Of a DNA stretch of 64,000 nucleotides, positions 53,393-62,550 are shown piece after piece; positions within the stretch are counted from its first letter, which is position 1, and each line of letters starts with the position of its first letter. This DNA comes from CAYVVT01 sp964454335 (lineage in GTDB: Bacteria; Fidelibacterota; UBA8477; JABMPR01). The stretch spans positions 124,001 through 188,000 of the forward strand of contig CAYVVT010000001.1 of assembly GCA_964454335.1 (NCBI GenBank), written 5' to 3'. The translations under genes were made by a program, and so were the position numbers. Under the pieces are notes generated by a model that was given only the letters and a program-made list of their open reading frames with translations, was not told the origin of the DNA and made no database searches.

Positions 53393-54208
53393 TTAATCGT
53401 CCGGTAGTGGCCCGTACCGGATCATCCAGTCGATAAATCCGGGGCTGACCCTCTGAAGCACCCCCAGGAATTTACCAGCCGGAGTGTGGTAACTGGTCTT
53501 GCGACGCCGACGGACCTGAGTCAACAGCCGTGCAGCAGTGACTTCCCGGCTGCTCACCTTCACACTGTCTCTGGGGGGCAGGGATTCCATTTCTCCATCC
53601 GGGCGATATTGCTGTTTCATTGATTCATTGGCGGTAAAGCCCACAAAGGCAATTCCAAAATGGATACCGGATCCTTCTTCTTCCAACCTGAGACTCTGGA
53701 CCAGTGATGTCAGAGCTCTCTTTGAAAGACCGTAAGCAGAATGTACGGGTAAGCCCCGTATGGCTGCCAGGGTCGATACGATGAGTACCTGTCCTCCGCT
53801 GGTCTCGAGATGAGGAAGGGCATGTTTGACAGGGAACAGCACACCATAAATATTCACATCAATGATATGCTTCATGGCCCTGGCGGATGAATCACGCACC
53901 CGTCCGTAACCAGTCAGTCCTGCATTCGTGATGAGGACATCCAGGGAGCCGAAAGCCTGAATACAGGCCTGGATCAAGTCTCTGGAGATATCATTTTGAG
54001 AGATATCACCACAATGGATCTGAACTCGTTCGTCACCAAAGCGTTGCCGCAGCGCGTCTCTTGATTGGATCAGAGACTCTTCATCACGGCCATTGAGCAG
54101 GACCTTGCCACCATGCTGCAGAACCTGATTCGCGAGTTCATAACCGATACCGCGGCTGCTTCCCGTAATGGTAAAAACCTTTTCCCTGAATGATCGTGTA
54201 TCAATCAT
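53393..54208 (-). CDS. Short-chain dehydrogenase/reductase
   Basis: A 271-residue classical SDR: cofactor motif TGSSRGIG, NAGLTG, and the catalytic triad with Ser in IVSTLAAI and the YGLSK box (Tyr and Lys). It reduces or oxidises a small alcohol or ketone; substrate unknown. Only 6 bp separate its stop from the convergent endonuclease gene, with no room for a hairpin terminator. Confidence 0.88.
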   Translation of the reverse strand: MIDTRSFREKVFTITGSSRGIGYELANQVLQHGGKVLLNGRDEESLIQSRDALRQRFGDERVQIHCGDISQNDISRDLIQACIQAFGSLDVLITNAGLTGYGRVRDSSARAMKHIIDVNIYGVLFPVKHALPHLETSGGQVLIVSTLAAIRGLPVHSAYGLSKRALTSLVQSLRLEEEGSGIHFGIAFVGFTANESMKQQYRPDGEMESLPPRDSVKVSSREVTAARLLTQVRRRRKTSYHTPAGKFLGVLQRVSPGFIDWMIRYGPLPDD

Positions 54209-54263
54209 CTACTCGGCTTCCCAAATTGATTCGTTAAATCAATGACGGTCTAGATACCGTGTT

Positions 54264-55538
54264 TCAGAAATCCAGGATCTCTTCGATGAGGATCACAGCA
54301 TCGCTCACCGTCAATTCAAAGTCCTTGTTCAGGTCACACTGATAGAAAAGGACCGGTAGCGGCAGATCCTGACCGAGCACTGTCTCGATCAACAGGATCA
54401 CATCAAGTATGTTCACCACCTCATCACCGCTTGGGTCCCCCAGCGTGGGCATGATAGCATAGATCGGCCACCAGTGAACCTCACCGCCAACACCCTCATC
54501 ATCATCGTGAATGGTACTGTCAACCTGGCTCGAGTCCAGGTCCACCCAGTGGTTGTTCTGGGCCATGATGAAACCTGGAGTGCCATTCCAGATGTTGTAT
54601 GGAACATGGTCGAAAGCGTTCCCGTAGAAAAGGTTCTCACCATCGTCACCAGGCCAGTCGTTCACCATGTCCCCAAGATTGGGTTGAGCGTCATTGATGA
54701 TGGACACACCATAATAATTACCGGCGATGTAATTTCTGTTCACCAGGGGGTAGGATTCAGAATAACCCACATAAATACCGGCACCGGAATTGTAATTCCC
54801 GGGATCATGGTTTGCCAGGATCAGATTGTCTTCAATCACCGGGCTGGTGTTCACGATGGTGATCCCGGTGAAATTGCGGGCCACCAGATTATAGCGGATC
54901 CAGGGGAAAGCACCGCTGCTCAGCGCCCAGATGCCGATACCCTGGGCATGATTATCTGTGATCCGGTTGTACATGACCGACTGTGGTGAGCAGGAATCGA
55001 TGAACAGTGCCGGATGGTTGACGTCATTGGTGGAATTGTAGCGCAGGGTGTTGTTCCCGATACGTGCCGAGTCGGTACGGGTGACCTTGACGGCATAATC
55101 GCCGCTGTACTCGATTGTGTTGGTACACAGCTGTGCGCTGTCGGCATCCTGGATGGTCACAGCCGTTCCTGTCGTATAGCGGATCTCGTTCTGACAGAGT
55201 AGTAGATCACCACCGAAACACTGGATGGCCTCTGTCAACGAGTCAAACTCGCAGCTGTGGATCCGCATGGATCCATCATCACCAAAGATCTCTCCGGGAC
55301 CTGAGAAATCGGCACCGATCATTTCCAGCCGGCCTGCCACGGTCAGACGATACTCTCCCATGAAACGTACCACCACCTGTGGGCGGACCACTAGAGTATC
55401 ACTGGCTGGAACAAGGGCATCTCCGACAATATGGTAGGGATTCCCCAGCCATTCCCAGCTTCCACTGACGGTTCCGGAGATCTCGGTCTGTGCCTGGAGC
55501 GCCATGGCGAACACCAGGATGTATAGAAGTCTCTTCAT
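54264..55538 (-). CDS. Secreted right-handed beta-helix protein with dockerin-like C-terminus
   Basis: A 424-residue exported protein. Signal peptide (1-17), then a run of right-handed beta-helix repeats (about 60-345; NosD/pectate-lyase-like, e.g. NEIRYTTGTAVTIQDAD, YNRITDNHAQGIGIW, NLVARNFTGITIVNTSP). The C-terminal 70 residues look like a type I dockerin pair (DPSGDEVVNILDVILLIE and CDLNKDFELTVSDAVILIE), calcium-binding loops that often end surface proteins in these phyla. The fold suits polysaccharide binding or cleavage; no catalytic residues are evident. GGGAG precedes the ATG at 55538. An apparent longer frame runs through the octamer array and is not real. Confidence 0.83.
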   Translation of the reverse strand: MKRLLYILVFAMALQAQTEISGTVSGSWEWLGNPYHIVGDALVPASDTLVVRPQVVVRFMGEYRLTVAGRLEMIGADFSGPGEIFGDDGSMRIHSCEFDSLTEAIQCFGGDLLLCQNEIRYTTGTAVTIQDADSAQLCTNTIEYSGDYAVKVTRTDSARIGNNTLRYNSTNDVNHPALFIDSCSPQSVMYNRITDNHAQGIGIWALSSGAFPWIRYNLVARNFTGITIVNTSPVIEDNLILANHDPGNYNSGAGIYVGYSESYPLVNRNYIAGNYYGVSIINDAQPNLGDMVNDWPGDDGENLFYGNAFDHVPYNIWNGTPGFIMAQNNHWVDLDSSQVDSTIHDDDEGVGGEVHWWPIYAIMPTLGDPSGDEVVNILDVILLIETVLGQDLPLPVLFYQCDLNKDFELTVSDAVILIEEILDF

Positions 55539-55725
55539 GAATTTCTCCCAATAGAAATTTATGCTCGCAAGCCGGGAATGGGGCGTGTTTTTATCACAGG
55601 CAAGCAACTTGTGGCGATTGTCTGACCGGGTCACCCACGCTTGATATCCTTCGATACGCACCAAGCTCTGCTTGGTCCTACTCAGGTTGACTTGACAATT
55701 GATTGCTCGGTGACTAATGGTTCTT

Positions 55726-55829
55726 GCCAATCCGCCAATCCGCCAATCCGCCAATCCGCCAATCCGCCAATCCGCCAATCCGCTAATTCGGTGATCCGCT
55801 AATTCGGTGATCCGCAAATCCGTTAATTC
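55726..55829. repeat. Tandem octamer array (13 units of 8 bp)
   Basis: Seven perfect copies of GCCAATCC (55726-55781) are followed by six variant units: GCTAATTC, GGTGATCC, GCTAATTC, GGTGATCC, GCAAATCC and GTTAATTC, all in register. The array fills part of the 310-bp gap between divergent genes and ends 19 bp before the start of the K+ channel. A TTGACA lies upstream at 55692-55697 with a weak TAATGG 17 bases on, so the array may be in the channel's 5' leader. The rest of the gap holds nothing I can name. Confidence 0.9.
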
Positions 55830-55848
55830 GACTTATATTTACCGCCAA

Positions 55849-57006
55849 ATGAAGATCACCTGGGAAGCACTACTGTCCTGGATCCGACGTCTGCGCAGTG
55901 AAGGGGTGTTGGAACTGATTGCCGTCCTCTGGGTCATTCTGACCATTGGTGCGATTTCTGTCTATCTCCTGGACTACACCCATCCCGAGAAGCAGTTCAC
56001 CAATCCCTTTGATGCGTTCTATTGGGCCTGGGTCACCATGACGACGGTGGGTTATGGGGATCTGACTCCTCAGAGTACTTCCGCACGCGTGATGGCCTCT
56101 GTGATGATGTTCTTCTCGATGGCTCTGATCTCATTCTTTACAGCAACCATCTCCTCGATCTTTGTGGCTCGCAAGATCAGGGAGGGAAAAGGATTGGTTA
56201 AGATCGTGGATAAGAATCACTATATAATCTGTGGCTGGAACGACCTGGCCGATGAGCTGTTGGAAGCTCTGCTGGAACAGATTGAGGGCACGAACACGGA
56301 AATCGTGCTCATCAACGAACTCTCGGAGGAGGAGATCGACTCCTGGCGCAGCCAGCTAAAAGCCCATCAGCTGGGATTTGTCCGCGGTGATTTCACGCAG
56401 GACGAAGTGCTGGAGAAGGCCAATATCAAGAAGGCCAAGGCTGTACTCATTCTACCGAACCTCATTAAGGTGGCTGCGGCAGAGGCTGACGAGAAGACTG
56501 CCCTGGCGACGTATTCCATCAAAGCCCTGGCACCCAAGGTCAAAGTCTACGTCTATATCCTGAATTATGAGAACCGGACCAATTTGCGCAGGGCGAAAGC
56601 CGACGGCATCATCGTGGCTGATGAATACGGTCCCTATCTGGGGGCAGCGCAATTGCACCGTCCCGAGATCCCGGCCTTCCTGGGGGAGATGCTGGACGCG
56701 GACCAGAAGCGCTTGAGTACCCGCTCGGTGCCCCGTGATCTTGTTGGCCGGAGCTTCGAGGAGCTGTTCAAGAAGATCTATGCGGAGGAACACATGACAG
56801 TACTGGGTCTGTTCGCTGAAGAGACCACAGCCGGTGTCGGAGACTTCCTCAGCGCGGATTCCGGCGATTACCTGGACCAGTTCATTGCCGCCAAGTTGAA
56901 AGCTGCCGGGAAGTCCATGCAAGACGAGCATAAAGTGAAAGTTCGGATCAATCCCGAAAAGGATTACGTGCTCAACGAAAATGAGATCATGATCCTGCTG
57001 CAATAG
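55849..57006 (+). CDS. Two-helix potassium channel with RCK domains
   Basis: A 385-residue K+ channel of the MthK/Kch type: first helix (about 22-45), pore loop with selectivity filter TTVGYGDL, second helix (about 88-112), then a Rossmann RCK-N domain (HYIICGWNDLADELLEALLEQ) and an RCK-C domain to the end. RCK domains gate the pore on binding ions or nucleotides. The ATG at 55849 lies after the octamer array with no obvious ribosome-binding site. The next gene, 10 bp downstream, encodes a separate cyclic-nucleotide-binding protein. Confidence 0.9.
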   Translation: MKITWEALLSWIRRLRSEGVLELIAVLWVILTIGAISVYLLDYTHPEKQFTNPFDAFYWAWVTMTTVGYGDLTPQSTSARVMASVMMFFSMALISFFTATISSIFVARKIREGKGLVKIVDKNHYIICGWNDLADELLEALLEQIEGTNTEIVLINELSEEEIDSWRSQLKAHQLGFVRGDFTQDEVLEKANIKKAKAVLILPNLIKVAAAEADEKTALATYSIKALAPKVKVYVYILNYENRTNLRRAKADGIIVADEYGPYLGAAQLHRPEIPAFLGEMLDADQKRLSTRSVPRDLVGRSFEELFKKIYAEEHMTVLGLFAEETTAGVGDFLSADSGDYLDQFIAAKLKAAGKSMQDEHKVKVRINPEKDYVLNENEIMILLQ

Positions 57007-57016
57007 GAGAAGCACC

Positions 57017-57520
57017 ATGCCCTGGATCAAACATCTGGTTGGTTGTCCGCTGTTCGATGGTCTGGCTGAAGATGATATCGCCGTATTTCGCCAGGTTACA
57101 AAGCAGGTTCATTACAATGCCGAGAGCACCATCATGACCGAGGGTGAGGAAGGTGAAGACCTGCTTGTTCTCATTGATGGCCAGGTCACCATCAGTAAGG
57201 CACTGACCCTCCTCGCCGAGGATGAGCAGAGCACTACCGATAAAACATTCATAACACTGGATGCCAAAATAAAGCCCTTCTTTGGTGAAATGGCCCTGGT
57301 CATGGAAGATTCTCGTCGCACCGCCACCGTGAAGGCTGCCACTGACTGTGAAATTGTCATCATGGACAAAGAAGGCTTCCTGCGGGTCTGTGAAGAGCAT
57401 CCCCGGATCGCTTTCAAGGTCATGTTGAACATCGGGAAAAAACTGGCCGCCAACCTCAATCGCGAAAGCCAGAACGTCTTGAAGCTCACCACCGCGTTCA
57501 GCCTGGTGCTGGAGGAATAG
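57017..57520 (+). CDS. Stand-alone cyclic-nucleotide-binding domain protein
   Basis: A 167-residue protein with one cNMP-binding domain (about 10-140): LFDGLAEDDIAVF, MTEGEEGEDLLVLIDGQV, and the phosphate-binding cassette FFGEMALVMEDSRRTATV. No DNA-binding domain follows, unlike Crp. GGAGAAGC precedes the ATG. It is coupled to the K+ channel gene, which suggests channel control by a nucleotide through a separate subunit; this is an inference. Confidence 0.87.
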   Translation: MPWIKHLVGCPLFDGLAEDDIAVFRQVTKQVHYNAESTIMTEGEEGEDLLVLIDGQVTISKALTLLAEDEQSTTDKTFITLDAKIKPFFGEMALVMEDSRRTATVKAATDCEIVIMDKEGFLRVCEEHPRIAFKVMLNIGKKLAANLNRESQNVLKLTTAFSLVLEE

Positions 57521-57613
57521 CACCGAAACTTTCTTGCCGCTGAATTGGTTTAACAATAGAGGCCGGTCTGAAGAGATCGGACATTTGCTGAAGTGATAAA
57601 ATCCGGGGGTACC

Positions 57614-59893
57614 ATGATCAGAATTCTGTTAGCATCCCTGTTCCTGTTCCAATTACTGTCCGCTGCTGAGACCGGTGGCATTTCCGGCCGCGTGACCGAG
57701 CGTGGCACCGGCAAGCCTATCATGAGTGCCAGTATCACCGTCAGCGGAACCAATCTCAGCACCTCCAGCAATGCCAAGGGTGTTTTCAAGTTAAAGAATG
57801 TTCCTGTTGGAACCCATACGGTGAAGGCCAGGATGACTGGCTACAAGACTGTGGCGGTCAAGGGTGTGAAAGTTTCAGCTCGGTCTGTTGCATCGGTGTC
57901 ACTGAAAATGACGAGAATAAAGACTGTCAGAGAGATTCAGGAGTTAGAGCGGAAAAAAGCGGAAGAGGCCACCAGGAAACTGACCCCGGAAGCAAAGAAC
58001 AAAAACGAGCAACCTGAGGCCACCTCGCGTGATCCTCGTGAGTACATCGAGGCCAAGGCAAAGAAAGAGGCAGAGAAAGCAACCACTGAACGCTCCGACA
58101 CACCGGATTCAGGTCTAGGCAAAGGTGCTGCTCCTCCGTCTACAGAGCCGGAAGAGATCTACATCCATGGCGAAGAGGATGCGGAACCAGAGGAGGTACC
58201 CCCGGCTGCTGAATCATCACCGGGATATTTGATGGACACGGGTACACCGCCACCACCAGAACTCAGGATCCCCGTTACAGAACCGGGGTATACGAAGACC
58301 AGACCGAAAGTTAAGAGTGAGTCCGCCGGTGGTGCTGTATATAAGCCTAGACCCAAAGCATCCGGTCTCAGTGCCAGCTTTGCCGACGACAATCATCAAT
58401 TCAACTATTTCATCCATTTCCTGGAGAAGTACGCAGATCGGGCCAGGCATTTCAATTATGATGTCAGTGAGCGGATCCAGATCAAGACACTGGATGCCGA
58501 CGGCAGATCCTATCCCAACATGGATATACGTTTATTCCGACCAGATGGGCAGACCCTCATCGAACAGGGTGTCACCTTCGCAGATGGTTCCTATTTTGTT
58601 TATCCCGCAGAATTTATCGAACCGGATCAGACCTTCGTGCTGCAGGTAGGCCAGGGCCAGCAAAATCAGCGGATTGACATCCCGCGTGATGGTCTCCGCG
58701 AGATCGAGATTAGAATGGCCGGGACCAGACCGGGCTATGACCAGGTTCCCATCGACATCGTCTTCATCCTGGACACCACCGGCAGTATGGGCGAGGAGAT
58801 CAATCGACTCATCGAGACCATCGAGATCATCAAGATCAACCTCTCGGAATTTCCCTCGAAACCACGGGTACGTTTTGGAATGGTGCTGTACAAGGATCGA
58901 CGAGACCGCTACCGCACGAAGGTCATTCCTCTCACTGAGAACCTGGCGGAATTCACCGGGCAGCTGTCCAGGATCAAGGCCGAAGGCGGTGGCGATACGC
59001 CGGAAGACCTGCAGGCAGCCCTGGATGAGACACTGCACACAATTGAGTGGAATCCTGATGGTCTCCGGCTGGGTTTCATCATAACCGATGCACCACCGCA
59101 TCTCGATTATCGACAGAGCTATAACTATATCGATGCCGCTGTGGATGCGAAGAAGCGCGGGATCAAGTTATTCAGCGTTGGTACCGGCGGGCTGGACATC
59201 AACGGCGAGTATGTACTGCGTCAGATATCCCAACTCAGCTATGCCAAGTACCTGTTCCTCACCTATGGCGAGAAGGGTGAGAGTGCCGGCGGTCGACCGG
59301 GCAGCGTCAGCCATCACACGGGATCGAACTACCAGACCGACAAGCTGGAAGCCATCATTATGCGCATCGCGAAGGAAGAACTGTCGCATCTCACCGAAAC
59401 GCCCCTTGATATTGAGGAGGAGTACTATTCCGCCAGCAGGATCGAGGAAGAGACCCGGGAGGAGACCCTGGCCAAGCTGTTCAAACAGGCCGTCTCCCGT
59501 CTGGCCGATTATTCCACATACAAACTCAAGGACCGCACCCCCCTTGGTGTGCTGCCCATCGTGGCCCGTGAGGGTGCCTCGCCCCTGGATGCCGAGTATT
59601 TCTCAGAGCAGCTGATCCTGTCGTTGAGCTCCAACGAAACTTTCAGCTTGGTGGCCAGGAAAGATCTGCAATCCATTCTCGAGGAACAGAAGATCCATGA
59701 GTCCGGCCTTATCAGCGATGAGCTCACCGTGGAGATCGGTGAGTTGCTGGGAGCCCAGATCCTGCTTAACTCAGAGATGTACGTCCGAGGTTCCAGCTAT
59801 GAACTTTTCCTCAAGCTGCTCCGAGTGGAGACTGGAGAGATCCTGGCGGTGAACAAGGCTGTGATCGATGTGAAGCTGGGATTGCGAGAATAA
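57614..59893 (+). CDS. Exported VWA protein with carboxypeptidase-like and FlgO/CsgG-like domains
   Basis: A 759-residue exported protein with an unusual domain chain: signal peptide (1-18), carboxypeptidase-regulatory-like beta domain (about 20-105), a charged low-complexity linker rich in Lys, Glu and Pro (105-235), a beta domain (about 250-370), and a VWA domain (about 376-560) with intact MIDAS DTTGS. The C-terminal region (about 640-759) looks like a FlgO/CsgG-type domain (VAREGASPLDAEYFSEQLI, LLGAQILLNSEMYV). Such C-terminal domains act in outer-membrane assemblies. The ATG at 57614 gives the signal peptide; a GTG at 57593 is possible. Function unknown. A GC hairpin follows the gene (59912-59930). 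Confidence 0.8.
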   Translation: MIRILLASLFLFQLLSAAETGGISGRVTERGTGKPIMSASITVSGTNLSTSSNAKGVFKLKNVPVGTHTVKARMTGYKTVAVKGVKVSARSVASVSLKMTRIKTVREIQELERKKAEEATRKLTPEAKNKNEQPEATSRDPREYIEAKAKKEAEKATTERSDTPDSGLGKGAAPPSTEPEEIYIHGEEDAEPEEVPPAAESSPGYLMDTGTPPPPELRIPVTEPGYTKTRPKVKSESAGGAVYKPRPKASGLSASFADDNHQFNYFIHFLEKYADRARHFNYDVSERIQIKTLDADGRSYPNMDIRLFRPDGQTLIEQGVTFADGSYFVYPAEFIEPDQTFVLQVGQGQQNQRIDIPRDGLREIEIRMAGTRPGYDQVPIDIVFILDTTGSMGEEINRLIETIEIIKINLSEFPSKPRVRFGMVLYKDRRDRYRTKVIPLTENLAEFTGQLSRIKAEGGGDTPEDLQAALDETLHTIEWNPDGLRLGFIITDAPPHLDYRQSYNYIDAAVDAKKRGIKLFSVGTGGLDINGEYVLRQISQLSYAKYLFLTYGEKGESAGGRPGSVSHHTGSNYQTDKLEAIIMRIAKEELSHLTETPLDIEEEYYSASRIEEETREETLAKLFKQAVSRLADYSTYKLKDRTPLGVLPIVAREGASPLDAEYFSEQLILSLSSNETFSLVARKDLQSILEEQKIHESGLISDELTVEIGELLGAQILLNSEMYVRGSSYELFLKLLRVETGEILAVNKAVIDVKLGLRE

Positions 59894-59911
59894 CGGTCAT
59901 CGCTTGCTCGC

Positions 59912-59930
59912 TCCCGGGTCCAGCCCGGGA
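59912..59930 (+). terminator. Hairpin after the VWA/FlgO-like gene
   Basis: TCCCGGG (59912-59918) and CCCGGGA (59924-59930) pair around a 5-base loop, 18 bases after the stop, and are followed by AAAACG. A weak terminator candidate. The rest of the 230-bp gap to the ACT gene shows only a faint second stem near 60088. Confidence 0.45.
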
Positions 59931-60123
59931 AAACGATCAGACAAATGAACAGATGTCTCTGTAGTTCACGATATTGGATGAATATTCCCCGACTGAATGT
60001 TTGTAATCCAGCAGCAAAGCCCTCAACTTTCATCACGGGGTGATATCCCCGATTCTCGTGCTCATCCAGCTCAGATCGTAGGGATACCCCCAAGCTCAGG
60101 TTCAGGGAAGAAAGGAGTGGAAC

Positions 60124-60537
60124 ATGGCTACCACGATCAAGCAGGTACAGTATTTCTATACCACCACAGCGGACAGGCCAGGTGAGGGCTTCCGGGTTCT
60201 ATCCCTTCTGGCAGATATCGGGATCAACCTGCTGGCGTTCACAGCCGTGCCTTCGGGCCCCATGCGTACACAGCTTACGCTATTCCCTGAAGATCCGGCC
60301 AGGATGAAGAATGAAGGTGAACGCGCGGGCCTGCGCCTGGAAGGACCGAACTCTGCCTTGATGGTCCAGGGCGATGATAAACTCGGCGCCCTGGCCGAAG
60401 TGCACCGGAAACTGTACGAGGCAGAAATCAATGTTTATGCTTCCAGCGGGATCGCTGATCCAAACGGCAGCTACAGTTACATCATGTACGTACAGCAATC
60501 GGAGATGGACAAGGCCATACAGCTCCTGGAAGCTTGA
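60124..60537 (+). CDS. ACT-domain protein
   Basis: A 137-residue protein that looks like tandem ACT-type regulatory modules: QYFYTTTADRPGEGFRVLSLLADIGINLLAFTAVP, then GDDKLGALAEVHRKLYEAEINVYASSGIAD. ACT domains bind amino acids and control enzymes. GAAAGGAG precedes the ATG. No partner enzyme lies next to it. The SRPBCC gene follows closely on the same strand. Confidence 0.75.
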   Translation: MATTIKQVQYFYTTTADRPGEGFRVLSLLADIGINLLAFTAVPSGPMRTQLTLFPEDPARMKNEGERAGLRLEGPNSALMVQGDDKLGALAEVHRKLYEAEINVYASSGIADPNGSYSYIMYVQQSEMDKAIQLLEA

Positions 60538-60571
60538 AAGGCCTTCAGCTGATATAGGCACCAGGGATCGC

Positions 60572-61066
60572 TTGTCTGTTCTCAATATTCACGAACGACG
60601 TCTGAGAGCCACGCCTGCGGCGGTTGGAACTCTGATTGACGGCCTGTCTTCCAGGGATGATAATCTCTGGCCCACTGAGCACTGGCCCCCCATGCGTTTT
60701 CGAGACGGACTTAGATCTGGGTCCCGGGGCGGTCATGGTCCCATTCGCTATAGCATAATCCAATATGATCCAGGGCAGTCGATCAGCTTCACGTTCACAA
60801 ACCCGCAGGGCTTCGATGGCCAGCATCGCTTTGAAATGGAAACGATCTCAGAAAGCGAGACCATCCTGCGCCATGTCGTCGATATGGAACTGAAAGGTCT
60901 GGCTCGTTTGAGTTGGCCACTGGTTTTCCAACCACTGCATGACGCCCTGTTGGAGGATGCGCTCGACAAGGCTGCACGCAGCACTGGACCTGAACCACCA
61001 ACCCGAAGGTGGTCATTATGGGTGCGCTGTCTCAGAAAGATCCTGCAACCACGTCAAAGAACATGA
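60572..61066 (+). CDS. SRPBCC family protein (TTG start)
   Basis: A 164-residue START-like fold protein: VLNIHERRLRATPAAVGTLIDGLSSRDDNLWPTEHWPPMRF is a typical SRPBCC N-terminus, and ILRHVVDMELKGLARLSWPLVFQPLHDALLEDALDKAA the C-terminal helix. No ATG fits the domain start. The TTG at 60572, with AGGGA just upstream, is the best choice. The reading frame continues further upstream, but there it overlaps the ACT gene in another frame and is not coding. Ligand unknown. Confidence 0.68.
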   Translation: MSVLNIHERRLRATPAAVGTLIDGLSSRDDNLWPTEHWPPMRFRDGLRSGSRGGHGPIRYSIIQYDPGQSISFTFTNPQGFDGQHRFEMETISESETILRHVVDMELKGLARLSWPLVFQPLHDALLEDALDKAARSTGPEPPTRRWSLWVRCLRKILQPRQRT

Positions 61067-61081
61067 GCATTTGGAGGATCT

Positions 61082-61864
61082 ATGCAGATCGTCGGGTTGA
61101 CAGAAGAGCATGAGGACTTCTACTTTCGCTGTCTGGAAGATTGGGATGCCCGGGTAGGGGAGCAAGGCCACCACAAAGCCTGCTGGTATCGCTCGAATCG
61201 GGAACAGGTAGGCGTCAGGTTGGCTGTGGACGAAGAAAACACCCCGAGAGGGATGATCCAGTATGTTCCGGCTGATATCTCGCAGATCGAAGGACGGGAC
61301 CTGTATTTCATCCAGTGTATCTGGATCCATCCCAAACGAAAAGGTGAGGTAAATTTCCGCAGGAAAGGAGTAGGCCGGGCTCTGCTGGAAGCGGCCGAGG
61401 AAGATGTGCGCAGCCGGGGGGCCAGGGGCATCGCAGCCTGGGGGATCAGACTACCGTTCTGGATGCGGGCATCCTTCTATAAAAAGCATGGTTACAAACC
61501 GATCCAGCGGGATGGTATCTCCCTTCTGGTCTGGAAGCCCTTCAATGATGAAGCTGAAAAGCCCAGCTGGATCCTGCCCCGACGGGAAGTATCCAACCAA
61601 CCTGGCGTGGTGACGGTCACCGGTTTCATCAGTGGTTGGTGCCCTGCTCTCAGCCTGGTCTTCGAGCGGGCTAAACGGGCCTGCGCCGAGCTTGGCGACA
61701 GCGTGGTCTTCATCGAGATCGACACGTCGGACAGGGCAACATTCCTGGACTGGGGAATAATGGATGGTGTCTATGTGGATGGCAAGCGTGTGGGTCAGGG
61801 GCCACCAATGAGCTACGAGAAAATGCTGAAGCTTATACGGAAGAAGATCAATAAACTCAAATGA
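61082..61864 (+). CDS. GNAT acetyltransferase with C-terminal YoaP-like domain
   Basis: A 260-residue protein. Residues about 1-155 are a GNAT domain: acetyl-CoA binding in RRKGVGRALLEAAEEDVRSRGARG and AWGIRLPFWMRASFYKKHGYK. Residues about 175-260 form a thioredoxin-like domain of the YoaP type (VTVTGFISGWCPALSLVFERAKRAC) with a single Cys at the CxxC position. Acetyl acceptor unknown. GGAGG lies 6 bases before the ATG. Confidence 0.8.
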   Translation: MQIVGLTEEHEDFYFRCLEDWDARVGEQGHHKACWYRSNREQVGVRLAVDEENTPRGMIQYVPADISQIEGRDLYFIQCIWIHPKRKGEVNFRRKGVGRALLEAAEEDVRSRGARGIAAWGIRLPFWMRASFYKKHGYKPIQRDGISLLVWKPFNDEAEKPSWILPRREVSNQPGVVTVTGFISGWCPALSLVFERAKRACAELGDSVVFIEIDTSDRATFLDWGIMDGVYVDGKRVGQGPPMSYEKMLKLIRKKINKLK

Positions 61865-61919
61865 ATGGCGCTGACGGACGACCAGAAACCAAATGATCTA
61901 AGGGGAGGAATGAAACCAG

Positions 61920-62459
61920 ATGAGATCCGCAAAGACTGCCTGCACCCTCCTGGTCATGATCATCCTTGTTATGCCCGCCGCTATTGCCGATGAGAATGGC
62001 AAGTGGCAGTATTTCTGTGTACTTGAGGGGCGATGGTCCGGTGAAGGGGAGGGTCGCTGGGGGAATTCAACCATCGAACGTGAATATGAATTCATCATGG
62101 AGGGCACATTCCTCCGGGGCCTGAGCAAGTCGCTGTATCCTGAACAGGAGCGGAATCCCGAAGGGGAGATCCACGACAGCATGGATATTTTCAGCTATGA
62201 CAAGCTGCGGAAGAAATATGTTCTACGCCAGTTCCATGCCGAAGACATCATCAACCAGTATGTTGTGGATAGTGTCGGGGTGACCCTGGAGGGTTTTGAG
62301 TTCGTCAGTGAAGCGATTGAGAATTTCGGGACAGGCTGGAAGGCGAAGGAAGTCTATGCCTTTGTGAACGATGACGAATTTATCGAGACTTTCTGGCTGG
62401 CAGCCCCCGGGGAGGATTATAAGCTGTATGTCACAAATCATTTTTACCGGAGCGATTGA
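61920..62459 (+). CDS. Exported DUF1579-like protein
   Basis: A 179-residue protein with a signal peptide (1-24) and a lipocalin-like beta domain: VLEGRWSGEGEGRWGNSTIEREYEFIMEGTFLRGLSKS, FSYDKLRKKYVLRQFHAED. This resembles the DUF1579 type. Such small barrels bind hydrophobic ligands or heme, but no ligand can be assigned. GGGGAGGA precedes the ATG by about 12 bases. Confidence 0.7.
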   Translation: MRSAKTACTLLVMIILVMPAAIADENGKWQYFCVLEGRWSGEGEGRWGNSTIEREYEFIMEGTFLRGLSKSLYPEQERNPEGEIHDSMDIFSYDKLRKKYVLRQFHAEDIINQYVVDSVGVTLEGFEFVSEAIENFGTGWKAKEVYAFVNDDEFIETFWLAAPGEDYKLYVTNHFYRSD

Positions 62460-62550
62460 ATGGGACCACCACCTGGATCACCTGTTTCAATAAAGTGCCA
62501 CCGGGGATACATTCTCGAACAACAACCGAGACTATGAGGAGAAGGATCCA

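Noticed and set aside
55539..55817. Longer N-terminus for the beta-helix protein, giving repeated GLADWRIG residues
   Set aside because: The repeats come from the octamer array read as codons. A good ribosome-binding site and signal peptide start at 55538.
55726..55829. CRISPR-like array
   Set aside because: Units are 8 bp, directly adjacent and without spacers; no cas genes are present. It is a simple tandem repeat.
60374..60571. Extended N-terminus of the SRPBCC protein overlapping the ACT gene
   Set aside because: The overlap reads the ACT gene in another frame; the domain begins near 60572.
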